In this document: one piece after another, positions 1-8,287 of the stretch | Layout of the letters: each line of letters starts with the position of its first letter | Position numbering within the stretch: the stretch's first letter is position 1 | Assembly (NCBI GenBank): GCA_039919885.1 | Contig: JBDSEV010000092.1 | Location: forward strand, 5,132-69,131 | Length of the DNA stretch: 64,000 bases | Reading direction: 5' to 3' | From: JACMLD01 sp039919885 | GTDB lineage: Bacteria > Bacteroidota > Bacteroidia > Chitinophagales > Chitinophagaceae | Notes under the pieces: generated by a model | What the model was told of the DNA's origin: nothing | What the model saw: only the letters and a program-made list of their open reading frames with translations | Database searches by the model: none | Made by a program: the position numbers and the translations under genes

Positions 1-171
1 GGCTGGACGGTATTGGGCGGTATGATTGCGGCTACGCTGCTTGCAATTTTTATTGTACCGGTGTTGTTTGTACTGATAACACGGCTGGCATATGGTAAAA
101 AGAAGCTCGCTGAAATGGAGTTAAAAGCAAAAGAAGAAGGCAATGAAAGACATGAATCCGTAGGGGCATAG
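1..171 (+). CDS. RND efflux pump permease, C-terminal end (partial)
   Basis: Frame 1 is open from the window edge and ends in TAG at 169-171, giving 57 residues. They form the last membrane helix of an AcrB/HAE1-type RND pump: GGMIAATLLAIFIVPVLFVL, then a basic-acidic cytoplasmic tail. The GGM...ATLLAIFIVPVLFV pattern is the classic last-helix signature of this family, which exports drugs or other hydrophobic compounds from the periplasm with a membrane-fusion protein and an outer-membrane channel. The partner genes would lie outside the window. A strong terminator follows at 204-237. Which pump subfamily it belongs to cannot be told from this fragment. Confidence 0.85.
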   Translation, partial: GWTVLGGMIAATLLAIFIVPVLFVLITRLAYGKKKLAEMELKAKEEGNERHESVGA

Positions 172-203
172 TCAGGCACAAGCATTCATTACATAGTTAG
201 TTG

Positions 204-237
204 TAAAACAGGCGTGGTTAATCACGCCTGTTTTTTT
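204..237 (+). terminator. Rho-independent terminator after RND pump gene
   Basis: A perfect 12-bp stem (205-216 pairs with 223-234), a 6-base loop and a run of T ending at 237. It lies 33 bases after the stop codon of the pump gene. Confidence 0.85.
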
Positions 238-369
238 ATAAGATACTGATACTCCGGTTGTCCTATTTTTACCTGCTATTTTTACATGGGCTTACAGGTA
301 TTTCTCCTATGTGGATAAGGCCGGTTTGGCACAACTAATGCAATACTGCAATTGTAAAAAATCCGGCTT

Positions 370-447
370 ATGAGAAAAACCATCGTATTGAACCTGGCGG
401 TTATATTGCTGTATTATTTTCTGCTGCGTGCCTTCCTGCCTTGCTGA
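370..447 (+). CDS. possible small membrane peptide (25 aa)
   Basis: An ATG behind an A-rich stretch opens a 25-codon frame encoding MRKTIVLNLAVILLYYFLLR plus AFLPC, a basic start followed by one hydrophobic helix and a final Cys. It ends 10 bases before the convergent DUF5916 gene. The composition fits a small inner-membrane peptide, but a frame this short can arise by chance and I recognise no family. The rest of 172-457 holds the terminator at 204-237 and nothing else I can name. Confidence 0.2.
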   Translation: MRKTIVLNLAVILLYYFLLRAFLPC

Positions 448-457
448 GGCAAACCAA

Positions 458-2683
458 TTAAAGGTTCAGCCAGTAGTTCATTTTAAAAACAAGGGCCCGG
501 TTCTTATTAGTAAAGAAAGGGGTGGTAAAATAATTATCGGTGTATACCAGGAAAATATCGCTCATTGGTTTATACCTCCACTGAAACCGGCTGTTGATAT
601 TAAAATTATTTGCCTGTGTGTTGTACTGCACAAACGTTGTCCAGAACAAATTGGTAGAAAAATTTAGCTCTATCCTGGGGGCAATTAAAAACAATGCAGC
701 TTTGCCATATTGCCCTGGAAAAACAAGTTTATTGTATTCTGCCTGCACGGTAATATTGAGGTGTGGTTGCTTCCTTAGAGAAACCGAACCTGTCAGTTGC
801 CGGAAACTACCATTATAAAAACTACCCGTTCTTGCGCCAATCGTATATACAAACATGCGGCGGATATCCGAGCCGTAAAATAATCCTGCCTGGGCATATT
901 GGTATTTCGCAGCCGGTAAGGGTTTGCCTTCTGTAAAAGACACCGGGAACAATAATGTTACGGCATTCCGCTCACTTGAAAAGTTCAGGCCCGAAGAATT
1001 TTTAAACGCCATATTGTAAGAAAGCTGCTGGTTAAATTCATTAAACGAATTGTCGGCGTTAAGTACATAGAAATGATTGTATTCAATTTCATGCCTGATA
1101 ACGAAGCCTTTTTTTGGAAGTACCCGGTAAGCCAGTTCGTTATAAAAACTTTTAAACCCCACACGTATGCTCGTGTCGCGCGCTGCGTCGTAATTGAGTA
1201 TGCGTTCTACAAAACCCATGTCTGTGTAATAATTAGTGCCCACCTGGTTGGCATCAAAAACTATCGTAAACGATCGGCTGGAATAAGTTCCTCCAAAGTC
1301 GGAGTAATGATGTTGCGTTGTAATACCTGGTTTAAAGGAATCATGGTAGGCGGCCCACCCGCCCCAGGTGCCGGCAAGATTGCTGTAATTGAAATCTGCA
1401 CCTGCATTTCTGCTGTATTGTTTTAATGGGTCCTGGGCTTTCTCCGTTGCAGATAAAAAACCCTGTTGGTTGAGGAAGTAACCCCTTACCAGCGATCTTT
1501 TGAATACACTCTGGCTAACGCTTACAGCCGCATAGTTTTGCGGTGCGAAATCTCCTTTTCTGCCGGTTTGCATATTCATAACGCCGATGCGTGTTCGCTT
1601 GGTGATATTGCCACTCAGCCGCGCGCCAAATAGTATCGGAATGCGGCGGGCATTGTTGTCCAGGCCGATCCGCCTGCTGTAAAACGGGCGTATTGGCCCG
1701 ATACCGAAGTCGGCGAATAGATCAGCATTCTCCAGGAAAAATGTTCGTCTTTCCGGAAAAAAAATGCTGTAGCGGGTAAGGTTGGTTACCTGGCGGTCTA
1801 CTTCTACCTGCGAAAAATCGGGGTTAACGGTGAGGTCCAGGTTTAAAGAAGATGACAGCGCCACCTTAGCATCAAAGCCGGCGTTGCCGCTGGCGCTTGT
1901 GCCGGCACTGTCTTCTTTGTTTCCGTGCGTTTCGCCCGTTATGTAAGGAATGAATGCAATATTGCCTGTGGTTGCAGGTGGCGTTTTATCCCAGATGAGG
2001 GCACCGGTATAGCCAAGATCAAACGCCCTGAAATTGAGGGGCATTTCGGTCCACGTAGAATATTCGTTGCTGGTAAGATCGGAACGCAAAAAGTTAATAC
2101 CCCAGGTTAGCCGATCCTGTGTATACCGGAGTGTTTTAAATGGTATGGCAATTTCTGCTGTCCACCGGTCGGCGTAGCGCCTCGTAGCGGAGTACCATTT
2201 ATTATCCCAGCTAAGGGTAAGTTCGCCGGACCCGCCATTTAACTGGTCATCGGATTGCGCATTGAACGGGTTTACCACAAAATAGAAACCGCTGGTACGC
2301 TGGTTGATGGGATCCAGCATAATACCCACGGCATCGTTTTCATCGTGACCGCCGTCTCTTTTTAAACTTTGTATTACGCGAACGCCACTGTCGTATGCGG
2401 TGAAAGCAAAATAGATAAACGTATCGTCATAACTGACTTTTACCTCCGTTTGTTTTTTTGGCAATACGTGATCGCTGGGAAATTTTCGCCAGAACGGTGA
2501 TGTTTTTTCTGCCTGCTGCCAGGTAGCCTCGTCCAGTTCGCCATCTATTTTGATAGCACCTATTGTTTTGTTGATGTGCAACTGAAATTGTTGCTGGTAA
2601 TTAATGGCACGTTTTTCCTGCGCGGTCAGAAAATAAGAAGATAGCAATGCAGTAACAAGAAAATTGCTTTTGTAAAATCTCAT
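458..2683 (-). CDS. DUF5916 outer-membrane protein with CBM9-like domain
   Basis: 741 residues. A Sec signal peptide (about 1-21, ending FLTA) is followed by a carbohydrate-binding family 9-like beta-sandwich at about 40-225, starting with the typical IDGELDEATWQQAE motif. The rest (about 235-741) is the DUF5916 region, rich in alternating aromatic strands and ending in NYWLNL, as expected for an outer-membrane beta-barrel. Family members are common in Bacteroidota; their function is not established, and binding of a sugar or membrane component is only inferred from the CBM9-like part. It is monocistronic as far as can be seen, with 102 bases to trmD on the same strand. Confidence 0.85.
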   Translation of the reverse strand: MRFYKSNFLVTALLSSYFLTAQEKRAINYQQQFQLHINKTIGAIKIDGELDEATWQQAEKTSPFWRKFPSDHVLPKKQTEVKVSYDDTFIYFAFTAYDSGVRVIQSLKRDGGHDENDAVGIMLDPINQRTSGFYFVVNPFNAQSDDQLNGGSGELTLSWDNKWYSATRRYADRWTAEIAIPFKTLRYTQDRLTWGINFLRSDLTSNEYSTWTEMPLNFRAFDLGYTGALIWDKTPPATTGNIAFIPYITGETHGNKEDSAGTSASGNAGFDAKVALSSSLNLDLTVNPDFSQVEVDRQVTNLTRYSIFFPERRTFFLENADLFADFGIGPIRPFYSRRIGLDNNARRIPILFGARLSGNITKRTRIGVMNMQTGRKGDFAPQNYAAVSVSQSVFKRSLVRGYFLNQQGFLSATEKAQDPLKQYSRNAGADFNYSNLAGTWGGWAAYHDSFKPGITTQHHYSDFGGTYSSRSFTIVFDANQVGTNYYTDMGFVERILNYDAARDTSIRVGFKSFYNELAYRVLPKKGFVIRHEIEYNHFYVLNADNSFNEFNQQLSYNMAFKNSSGLNFSSERNAVTLLFPVSFTEGKPLPAAKYQYAQAGLFYGSDIRRMFVYTIGARTGSFYNGSFRQLTGSVSLRKQPHLNITVQAEYNKLVFPGQYGKAALFLIAPRIELNFSTNLFWTTFVQYNTQANNFNINSRFQWRYKPMSDIFLVYTDNYFTTPFFTNKNRALVFKMNYWLNL

Positions 2684-2785
2684 AAATTCAGATTCGGGGC
2701 GGCGCTGCTGGTTTGGTTGACGAAAGGCAAATTAATTAAAAAAACATTGCTGCTTGGCAAAAGTCCGGACCGTACAAATTATTGA

Positions 2786-3463
2786 TCAGTCATCCAGTAA
2801 ATCAGGCCGCCTGTCGCGGGTACGCTGCAGCGACTGTTCATACCGCCAATCCGCTATTTTTTTTGGGTCGCCACTCAACAGGATGTCGGGAACTTTTACA
2901 CCGCGGAAATCAGCCGGTCTCGTATAAACCGGTGGCGCGAGCAGGTTATCCTGGAAAGAATCGAACAGCGCAGAGGTCTCATCGTTTAATACACCTGGCA
3001 ACAATCTTCCGATGGCGTCTACTACGATTGCGGCCGCCAGTTCTCCTCCACTAAGTACATAATCGCCAATAGAAATTTCTTTTGTAACATATTGCTGCCG
3101 TATGCGGTCATCGATGCCTTTATAGTGTCCACAAATGATCAGAAGGTTTTGTTTCAGCGAAAACTGGTTGGCAGTTTGCTGGTTGAATGTATCGCCGTCC
3201 GGCGTCATATAAATAATCTCATCATAGGTGGTGGTGGCTGTCAAAGATTCGATTGCATTTGCCAGTGGTTCCGGCATCATTACCATGCCTGCGCCACCAC
3301 CGTACTGATAATCGTCTACCTGGCCGTATTCATTAACCGCCCATTGACGGAGTTGATGCAACCGTACTTCCAGCAGACCCTTTGCCTGCGCCCGTTTCAT
3401 GATGCTGTGCTGCAGCGGGCTTTCAAGCAATTCCGGTACTACCGAGATGATGTCGATCTTCAT
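2786..3463 (-). CDS. trmD: tRNA (guanine37-N1)-methyltransferase TrmD
   Basis: 225 residues, normal family length. TrmD uses S-adenosylmethionine to methylate N1 of G37 beside the anticodon, which prevents frameshifting. Recognisable parts are the N-terminal MKIDIISVVPELL strand, the trefoil-knot cofactor loop GDYVLSGGELAAA (about 132-144), and the hinge and C-terminal helical part with PPVYTRPADFRG. In many bacteria this gene sits in an rpsP-rimM-trmD-rplS operon; here it is alone on the minus strand about 11 kb from rpsP. A TAAGTTTG box stands four bases before the ATG, so the message may be leaderless. Confidence 0.95.
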   Translation of the reverse strand: MKIDIISVVPELLESPLQHSIMKRAQAKGLLEVRLHQLRQWAVNEYGQVDDYQYGGGAGMVMMPEPLANAIESLTATTTYDEIIYMTPDGDTFNQQTANQFSLKQNLLIICGHYKGIDDRIRQQYVTKEISIGDYVLSGGELAAAIVVDAIGRLLPGVLNDETSALFDSFQDNLLAPPVYTRPADFRGVKVPDILLSGDPKKIADWRYEQSLQRTRDRRPDLLDD

Positions 3464-3467
3464 GCGG

Positions 3468-3475
3468 CAAACTTA
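3468..3475 (-). promoter_or_regulatory. -7 promoter element of trmD, start-codon proximal
   Basis: On the minus strand the order is TAAGTTTG, CCGC, ATG. This is an exact match to the Bacteroidota -7 consensus TAnnTTTG. Its position would put the transcription start at or within a base or two of the start codon. No clear TTTG -33 element is seen at the expected spacing. Confidence 0.5.
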
Positions 3476-3494
3476 GGATTATTTTAAATTGTAT

Positions 3495-3531
3495 ATTTTG
3501 AATTGTGCAACCGCCCCGTGTAATTCAAAAT
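3495..3531. repeat. 10-bp inverted repeat between trmD and the S4 gene
   Basis: ATTTTGAATT at 3495-3504 is repeated inverted as AATTCAAAAT at 3522-3531 around a 17-base GC-rich loop. It lies between two minus-strand genes. It lacks a T-run, so it is a weak terminator candidate. It could instead be a small intergenic palindrome. Confidence 0.4.
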
Positions 3532-3547
3532 GCAGAACAGGAAGGGG

Positions 3548-3934
3548 TTAGTCTGCAGTGAAATCATCCAAATCACGGCGTTCTTTTTTGGTGGGCCGGC
3601 CAATTTTGCTTTGCCTTTTGCCGGTGTTGAAACTGGAGCTCTGAAACTGCAGCCGGTCAAGTTCTTCCACCGGGGTAATGTCAATATAATATTTAATGGC
3701 TTCTGCATATTGCACGCGTTTCTCCAGCAGGCCGTTTACTTTAATGCGCCATCGTTTGGCTTCCGTCTTTACTTCATATTCATCTCCTATGTTTACTCCT
3801 CTTGCGGCTTTTACATTGTCCCCGTTTAGTTTCACCTTCCCTTTGTCGCAGGCATCACCGGCCTGGCTGCGCGTTTTAAAAAGGCGGATGGCCCAGAGGT
3901 ATTTATCAAGACGGAGTTTCTCTTTTTCGGGCAT
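3548..3934 (-). CDS. RNA-binding S4 domain protein (Hsp15-like)
   Basis: 128 residues. The S4 RNA-binding domain covers about 8-68 and opens with RLDKYLWAIRLFKTRSQA, the signature of the Hsp15/ribosome-associated heat-shock family. The tail is basic and disordered (QSKIGRPTKKERRDLDDF), also typical of these proteins. E. coli Hsp15 binds stalled free 50S subunits carrying nascent chains; the same role here is inferred from family membership. It lies between trmD and the M20 dipeptidase on the same strand, with gaps of more than 80 bases on both sides. Confidence 0.8.
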   Translation of the reverse strand: MPEKEKLRLDKYLWAIRLFKTRSQAGDACDKGKVKLNGDNVKAARGVNIGDEYEVKTEAKRWRIKVNGLLEKRVQYAEAIKYYIDITPVEELDRLQFQSSSFNTGKRQSKIGRPTKKERRDLDDFTAD

Positions 3935-4059
3935 AGTTCAACAGTAAAAATGCTGATCAAAAACGGGTTGTGTCCATCAGGCTTTACAAAACCATGCAAA
4001 AAATTAAAGCCATATACCGGTAACCTGGCTGCCGGCATTTGCGAAGCGGGATACCCGTC

Positions 4060-5427
4060 TTACTTCATTTCTGCAAAAAATTTGTGAAAATAAGGGATGG
4101 TCTCAATGCCTTTATAATAATTGGCAAGGTCATATTTTTCATTGGGGCTATGGAGGTTATCGCTGTCGAGGCCAAAACCCATAAACACAATTTTAACGCC
4201 CAATTCTTTTTCAAACAAAGCGCAAATAGGAATACTGCCGCCACCACGTACAGGGATTGGGTCCATACCAAAAGTGGCTTTGATTGCTTGTGCAGCAGCC
4301 TTGTAAGCGTTGGAATCAATGGGTGTCATGTAGGGTTCGCCGCCATGATGTTCGCTTACTTTAATGGTAACGCCTGCGGGTGCGATGCCGGTAAAATAGT
4401 TCAGTAGTTTTTCTGTAATCTTTTCGGCGGACTGATTGGGTACCAGTCTCGCAGAAATTTTCGCAAATGCTTTTGAAGGCAGTACTGTTTTTGCTCCTTC
4501 GCCGGTATAGCCACCCCAAATGCCATTTAATTCAAGTGTTGGCCGGATGCCGGTTCTTTCGTTGGTAGTATATGATTTTTCGCCCCACAATTCTTTTACA
4601 CCCAGGTCATCCTTGTAAGCCTGTTCGTCATACGGCGCTGCTGCCATCAGCTTTCGTTCCGACGCAGTAGCAACAATTACATCGTCGTAAAATCCGGGAA
4701 TAGTAATATGGTTATTTGCATCATGGCAACTGGCAATCATCTTTGCCAGTATCGTAATTGGATTGGCTACTGCGCCTCCATATACACCACTGTGCAAATC
4801 CCGGTTTGGGCCAGTCACTTCTACTTCAATATAACTCAGGCCGCGCACGCCGATGTCTATTGACGGGGTGTCCAGGCTGAGCATGGCCGTATCACTGATC
4901 AATATCACATCCGCCTTTAATAAGTCAGCATGCGTTTTCACAAACTTAGCCAGGTTAGGAGAGCCTACTTCTTCTTCTCCTTCAATACAAAATTTTATAT
5001 TGGTTACCAGCGAATTTGTTTTCACCATTGTTTCCAGCGCTTTTACATGCATGTATACCTGTCCTTTATCATCGCAGGCGCCCCGGGCGAAAATTTTTCC
5101 GTCTTTTATTACAGGTTCGAAGGGTCCGCTGTGCCAAAGTTCAAGGGGGTCTGCGGGCTGCACGTCATAGTGCCCATAAACCAATACCGTTGGTTTTGCG
5201 GGGTCAATTATTTTTTCTGCATATAAAAGTGGATGTCCTTCTGTTGTATAAATTTCGGCTTTGTCTGCACCGGCTTCCAGCAGGCGCACCTTCAGTGCTT
5301 CTGCACATCTCACCATGTCCTCTTTATTTTCGTTCCGGGCGCTTACACTGGGTATACGCAGCAATTCCAGGAGCTCATCTAAAAAACGATCTTTATTGGC
5401 TAATTCATAATCTTTCCAGGCTTGCAT
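4060..5427 (-). CDS. M20 family dipeptidase
   Basis: 455 residues. A metallopeptidase of family M20 that uses two zinc ions to hydrolyse dipeptides, probably in the cytoplasm since there is no signal peptide. Visible ligands and catalytic residues are GHYDVQPADP (His86, Asp88), the bridging Asp in ACDDKGQ (about 119-120), the catalytic Glu pair in EGEEEVGS (about 151-153), the lid-domain His in DLHSGVYGG and the last ligand in LHSPNEKYD. The length and the inserted dimerisation domain match the CNDP/carnosinase-like dipeptidases rather than PepT or DapE. A full Bacteroidota-type promoter precedes it. Confidence 0.9.
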   Translation of the reverse strand: MQAWKDYELANKDRFLDELLELLRIPSVSARNENKEDMVRCAEALKVRLLEAGADKAEIYTTEGHPLLYAEKIIDPAKPTVLVYGHYDVQPADPLELWHSGPFEPVIKDGKIFARGACDDKGQVYMHVKALETMVKTNSLVTNIKFCIEGEEEVGSPNLAKFVKTHADLLKADVILISDTAMLSLDTPSIDIGVRGLSYIEVEVTGPNRDLHSGVYGGAVANPITILAKMIASCHDANNHITIPGFYDDVIVATASERKLMAAAPYDEQAYKDDLGVKELWGEKSYTTNERTGIRPTLELNGIWGGYTGEGAKTVLPSKAFAKISARLVPNQSAEKITEKLLNYFTGIAPAGVTIKVSEHHGGEPYMTPIDSNAYKAAAQAIKATFGMDPIPVRGGGSIPICALFEKELGVKIVFMGFGLDSDNLHSPNEKYDLANYYKGIETIPYFHKFFAEMK

Positions 5428-5431
5428 AATA

Positions 5432-5464
5432 CAAATTTAAAGATGGACAAATTTCTACGGCAAA
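5432..5464 (-). promoter_or_regulatory. promoter of the M20 dipeptidase (TTTG-N21-TAAATTTG)
   Basis: On the minus strand, TTTG (5464-5461), 21 bases, then TAAATTTG (5439-5432), then TATT and the ATG. Both the -33 and -7 elements of the Bacteroidota housekeeping promoter are matched. The -7 box ends four bases before the start codon, so the transcript would have almost no leader. Confidence 0.55.
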
Positions 5465-5573
5465 GATAGCAGCTTTTAAAAATATTGCGTCCGTTGGTTG
5501 GCGCCGGGCACAATGCCTATGAGATGTACAGGTGGGTCCCTTTTGCTAAGCTGCTTTTTATTCAATTTGCCAT

Positions 5574-6524
5574 TTACGCTGCCAGGTTCTTGTTATCTCT
5601 TTTAACAATTTTTTCCTTAGAAAAATTAACGATAATAACACCGGTAATAATAATAACCAATGCAGCTACCTGTCGGCCGCCAATGGGCTCATGGGCTATC
5701 AACCAGCCCAGGAAAACCGCTACTACCGGGTTCACATATGCGTAGGTACCTACCAGCGATGGAGGCCGCACACTCAACAGCCAGATATAAGAAATATAGC
5801 CTATCAATGAGCCAAACGTTACCAGGTACAACAGCGCGCCCACTACCTGCGGTGAAAGATGAGCAGCAGAAAAATGATGCTGTTCGCCCGTGGCAAAAGC
5901 AGGTATCAATGCAATAAAGCCGGCAGCCATCATCTGGATGGCTGCCTTCATGCCGGTGGTGCCTTCTGCGGGGGTATACTTTGCATACAGTGACCCTGCT
6001 GCCCACATAAAACTGCCCAGCAACATAACAATAAAGCTGATGGATACCATCCTGTTGCCGGTAAAGCTTAAATTATTACCAGCAAAAAGCGTAAGCACAC
6101 CTACAAAGCCAATCAACAGCCCGGCCAGGATGTATTTGTTATTGAAATGAAATTTCCACTGGCGCTTGTCGAGCAGCACAAACCACAATGGCGTAGTGGC
6201 TATAATAATGGCCGCCACACCAGAGGCAATGTATTGTTCTACCCAAACAAGGCTGCCGGTGCCAAAAAATAAAATGAGCACACCACTCAGGCCAATGGTG
6301 CCAAGTGATTTCAGCGGGGGAGTACGTTGTCCTTTTATTCTGCACCACGTATAAAGCATTACGCCCGCAATAATAAAACGAATGGCCGCCAGTAAAAAAG
6401 GTGGAATGTCTTTCAATGCAATGAGGATGGCCAGGTAGGTAGAACCCCAGATGATATACAACGATGCAAATGCTGCAATCACCAGCGTCTGTGGTGCATT
6501 GGTTTTGTTATTGGTGTTGCTCAT
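5574..6524 (-). CDS. EamA/DMT family inner-membrane transporter
   Basis: 316 residues with about ten hydrophobic helices arranged as two EamA repeats (about 12-145 and 160-300). The start FASLYIIWGSTYLAI and the second-repeat motif ASLYAKYTPAE match the YedA-like branch of the drug/metabolite transporter superfamily. Such proteins export amino acids or other small metabolites. Its ATG overlaps the end of the upstream Lrp-type regulator by four bases, so the two are cotranscribed, which suggests an amino-acid exporter under Lrp control. The substrate is unknown. Confidence 0.85.
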   Translation of the reverse strand: MSNTNNKTNAPQTLVIAAFASLYIIWGSTYLAILIALKDIPPFLLAAIRFIIAGVMLYTWCRIKGQRTPPLKSLGTIGLSGVLILFFGTGSLVWVEQYIASGVAAIIIATTPLWFVLLDKRQWKFHFNNKYILAGLLIGFVGVLTLFAGNNLSFTGNRMVSISFIVMLLGSFMWAAGSLYAKYTPAEGTTGMKAAIQMMAAGFIALIPAFATGEQHHFSAAHLSPQVVGALLYLVTFGSLIGYISYIWLLSVRPPSLVGTYAYVNPVVAVFLGWLIAHEPIGGRQVAALVIIITGVIIVNFSKEKIVKRDNKNLAA

Positions 6525-6994
6525 GCGGTTGAATTTGGTAACGGCAGGTAATTATCTTCCTTGGAAGTATCAAGTACTATTGTTGTCTTGGTAGAAGTGA
6601 TATTGGGTATTTTCCCAAACTGGTTGCGCATCAGTTCCAGCAATGATTTTGCATCCTGTGTGCGCACTTTTACTAAAAAACAATCTTCGCCGGCAATATG
6701 ATGAACCTCCAGTACTTCCGGAATTTTGACCAGCAATTTGGCAATGGAAGTATCACCGGGACGCTTATTACTTTTGATAAAAATAAAAGCAAGTAGTTTG
6801 AGATCAACGGCGGATGGATCGATGCGGGTAGCATATCCTTTGATAATACCTTTCTGCTCCAATTTTTTTACTCTTTCCAAAACAGCAGAGGGGGCCATTC
6901 CCACCTGCCTGGCCAACTCATTGTTTTGCAGGCGCGCATCTGTCTGTAGCAGCGTAAGAATCCTGAGATCTATTTTATCTGGCGTAAGCGACAT
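6521..6994 (-). CDS. Lrp/AsnC family transcriptional regulator
   Basis: 157 residues. An N-terminal winged helix-turn-helix (about 7-55; LQNNELARQVGMAPSAVLER) is joined to an AsnC/RAM ligand-binding domain (about 70-145; HHIAGEDCFLVKVRTQD). Members bind amino acids and act as dimers or octamers. The four-base overlap with the following EamA transporter implies local regulation of that exporter, as in the LysG/LysE-like or Lrp/EamA arrangement found in other bacteria. The operator has not been identified; the region upstream (6995-7098) is AT-rich and contains ATTTTATT/AATAAAAT-type short palindromes. Confidence 0.9.
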   Translation of the reverse strand: MSLTPDKIDLRILTLLQTDARLQNNELARQVGMAPSAVLERVKKLEQKGIIKGYATRIDPSAVDLKLLAFIFIKSNKRPGDTSIAKLLVKIPEVLEVHHIAGEDCFLVKVRTQDAKSLLELMRNQFGKIPNITSTKTTIVLDTSKEDNYLPLPNSTA

Positions 6995-7098
6995 GCACTT
7001 TACATTTTATTCTGCTAATTTAATAAAATGTAGAATTAAAATCCAAAAATTTGTTTGAAACAGAATTTAATTCGGCGCTATGCAACGCTACTTTTTGC

Positions 7099-8118
7099 TT
7101 AGGTAGTTGGCGCACACGCGGCATCCTGGCCGGCGGGCAAACCATGCTTTTTATTGGAAATAATATTAGAGAGGGTCCATTCAACCCGGCCTTCAAATGG
7201 ATGCCGCCGCACCGGGCAATCAGCCTTATTGCAGATATGGCAGGAGAAATCAAGACAGCCATCTGTATGTACAAAAAATTCTATGCTGTCGCCAAACTCT
7301 TTTTTGATCAGACTGGTGAGCGCATCAATTTCAACATGCGCTTCATGCACATTCAGGTACCAGGGAACAGTCATGTGGCAATCAATATGCAATTGCCCGC
7401 CGTATTTTATTACCCGCAGGTTATGCAGGTCTATCCAGTTTACCCGCCTGTTTTTGTTCAGCAGCACAACCAGTTTACTAAGCAATTCTTTGTCAATTTC
7501 ATCCATAATACCCGCCAGGGAACTGCGGAGAATGCCGTAACCGGTATAAATAATAATAAAGGCAAAAATGATAGCCACTACACCATCCAGCCACTTATAG
7601 CCGGTAAGCAGGATGAGGCCAAGGCCCACAATTATTCCAATGGTAGACCAGGTATATGTTTGCAGGTGTTTGCCACTAGCCATCAAAGCCAGTGAATTAT
7701 TTTTACGCCCTTTCCGTTCACTGAAATAACCTACAAAGAAATTGATTGCAGCGGTTATGGCTACCAGTGCAATGCCATAATCCAGTTTTTGGATTTCATG
7801 AGGATGAATAAAGTTATTAATAGCTTCATAAATAATTACAAAACCGGCTACCAGTATAAGCGTTCCTTCCACTGCCGCAGAAACAAATTCGGCTTTGCCA
7901 TGACCATAGGGGTGGTCTTCATCACTTGGTTTGGCCGCCACATACAAACTGTATAAACCAATAAATCCGGCAATTACATTTACAGTGCTTTCCAGTGCGT
8001 CAGTAAGTATGGCGACAGATCGGGTTATATACCAGGCAACAATTTTAACGACAAACAATACAACGGCCACAACTACAATGAGCTGCTGTATACGAAAATT
8101 CTGTTTTTCTTTTGTCAA
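7099..8118 (-). CDS. cation diffusion facilitator (CDF) metal transporter
   Basis: 339 residues, six membrane helices (about 10-190) plus a cytoplasmic CDF dimerisation domain (about 200-290). A TTG start at 8118 is used because an in-frame TAA lies just upstream and no ATG precedes helix 1. The cytoplasmic loop HPYGHGKAEF is the usual CDF signature. A short tail carries a Cys cluster (Cys293, Cys296, Cys301; SCHICNKADCPVRR) that may bind zinc. The intramembrane site is unusual: the residues in the four ligand positions appear to be Glu43, Asn47, His151 and Tyr155, where FieF has Asp45, Asp49, His153 and Asp157. Export of a divalent metal by proton antiport is the family function; which metal is not clear. 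Confidence 0.85.
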   Translation of the reverse strand: MTKEKQNFRIQQLIVVVAVVLFVVKIVAWYITRSVAILTDALESTVNVIAGFIGLYSLYVAAKPSDEDHPYGHGKAEFVSAAVEGTLILVAGFVIIYEAINNFIHPHEIQKLDYGIALVAITAAINFFVGYFSERKGRKNNSLALMASGKHLQTYTWSTIGIIVGLGLILLTGYKWLDGVVAIIFAFIIIYTGYGILRSSLAGIMDEIDKELLSKLVVLLNKNRRVNWIDLHNLRVIKYGGQLHIDCHMTVPWYLNVHEAHVEIDALTSLIKKEFGDSIEFFVHTDGCLDFSCHICNKADCPVRRHPFEGRVEWTLSNIISNKKHGLPAGQDAACAPTT

Positions 8119-8226
8119 AGCAAATAGTTAATGAATGATGTATTGTTGAACTAAAAAAGGCTAGTATCCATTTGCACAAAAATAAGTTTTACCCTGCCAG
8201 TGGGGACCGCTTGTTTTGCCGTGTAT

Positions 8227-8258
8227 AAAAAACCCGGCGCAGGAAGGCCGGGTTTTTA
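8227..8258 (-). terminator. Terminator after superoxide dismutase gene
   Basis: AAAACCCGGC (8229-8238) pairs with GCCGGGTTTT (8247-8256) around an eight-base loop. There are T-runs on both strands, so it can stop transcription from both directions. It ends 30 bases past the stop codon of the dismutase gene. Confidence 0.8.
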
Positions 8259-8287
8259 AATTAAGTGTGCGCTCACATCTCCTATTA

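Noticed and set aside
7051..7695. 214-codon open frame on the plus strand opposite the CDF transporter gene
   Set aside because: Fully antisense to a well-supported gene, with no recognisable protein pattern.
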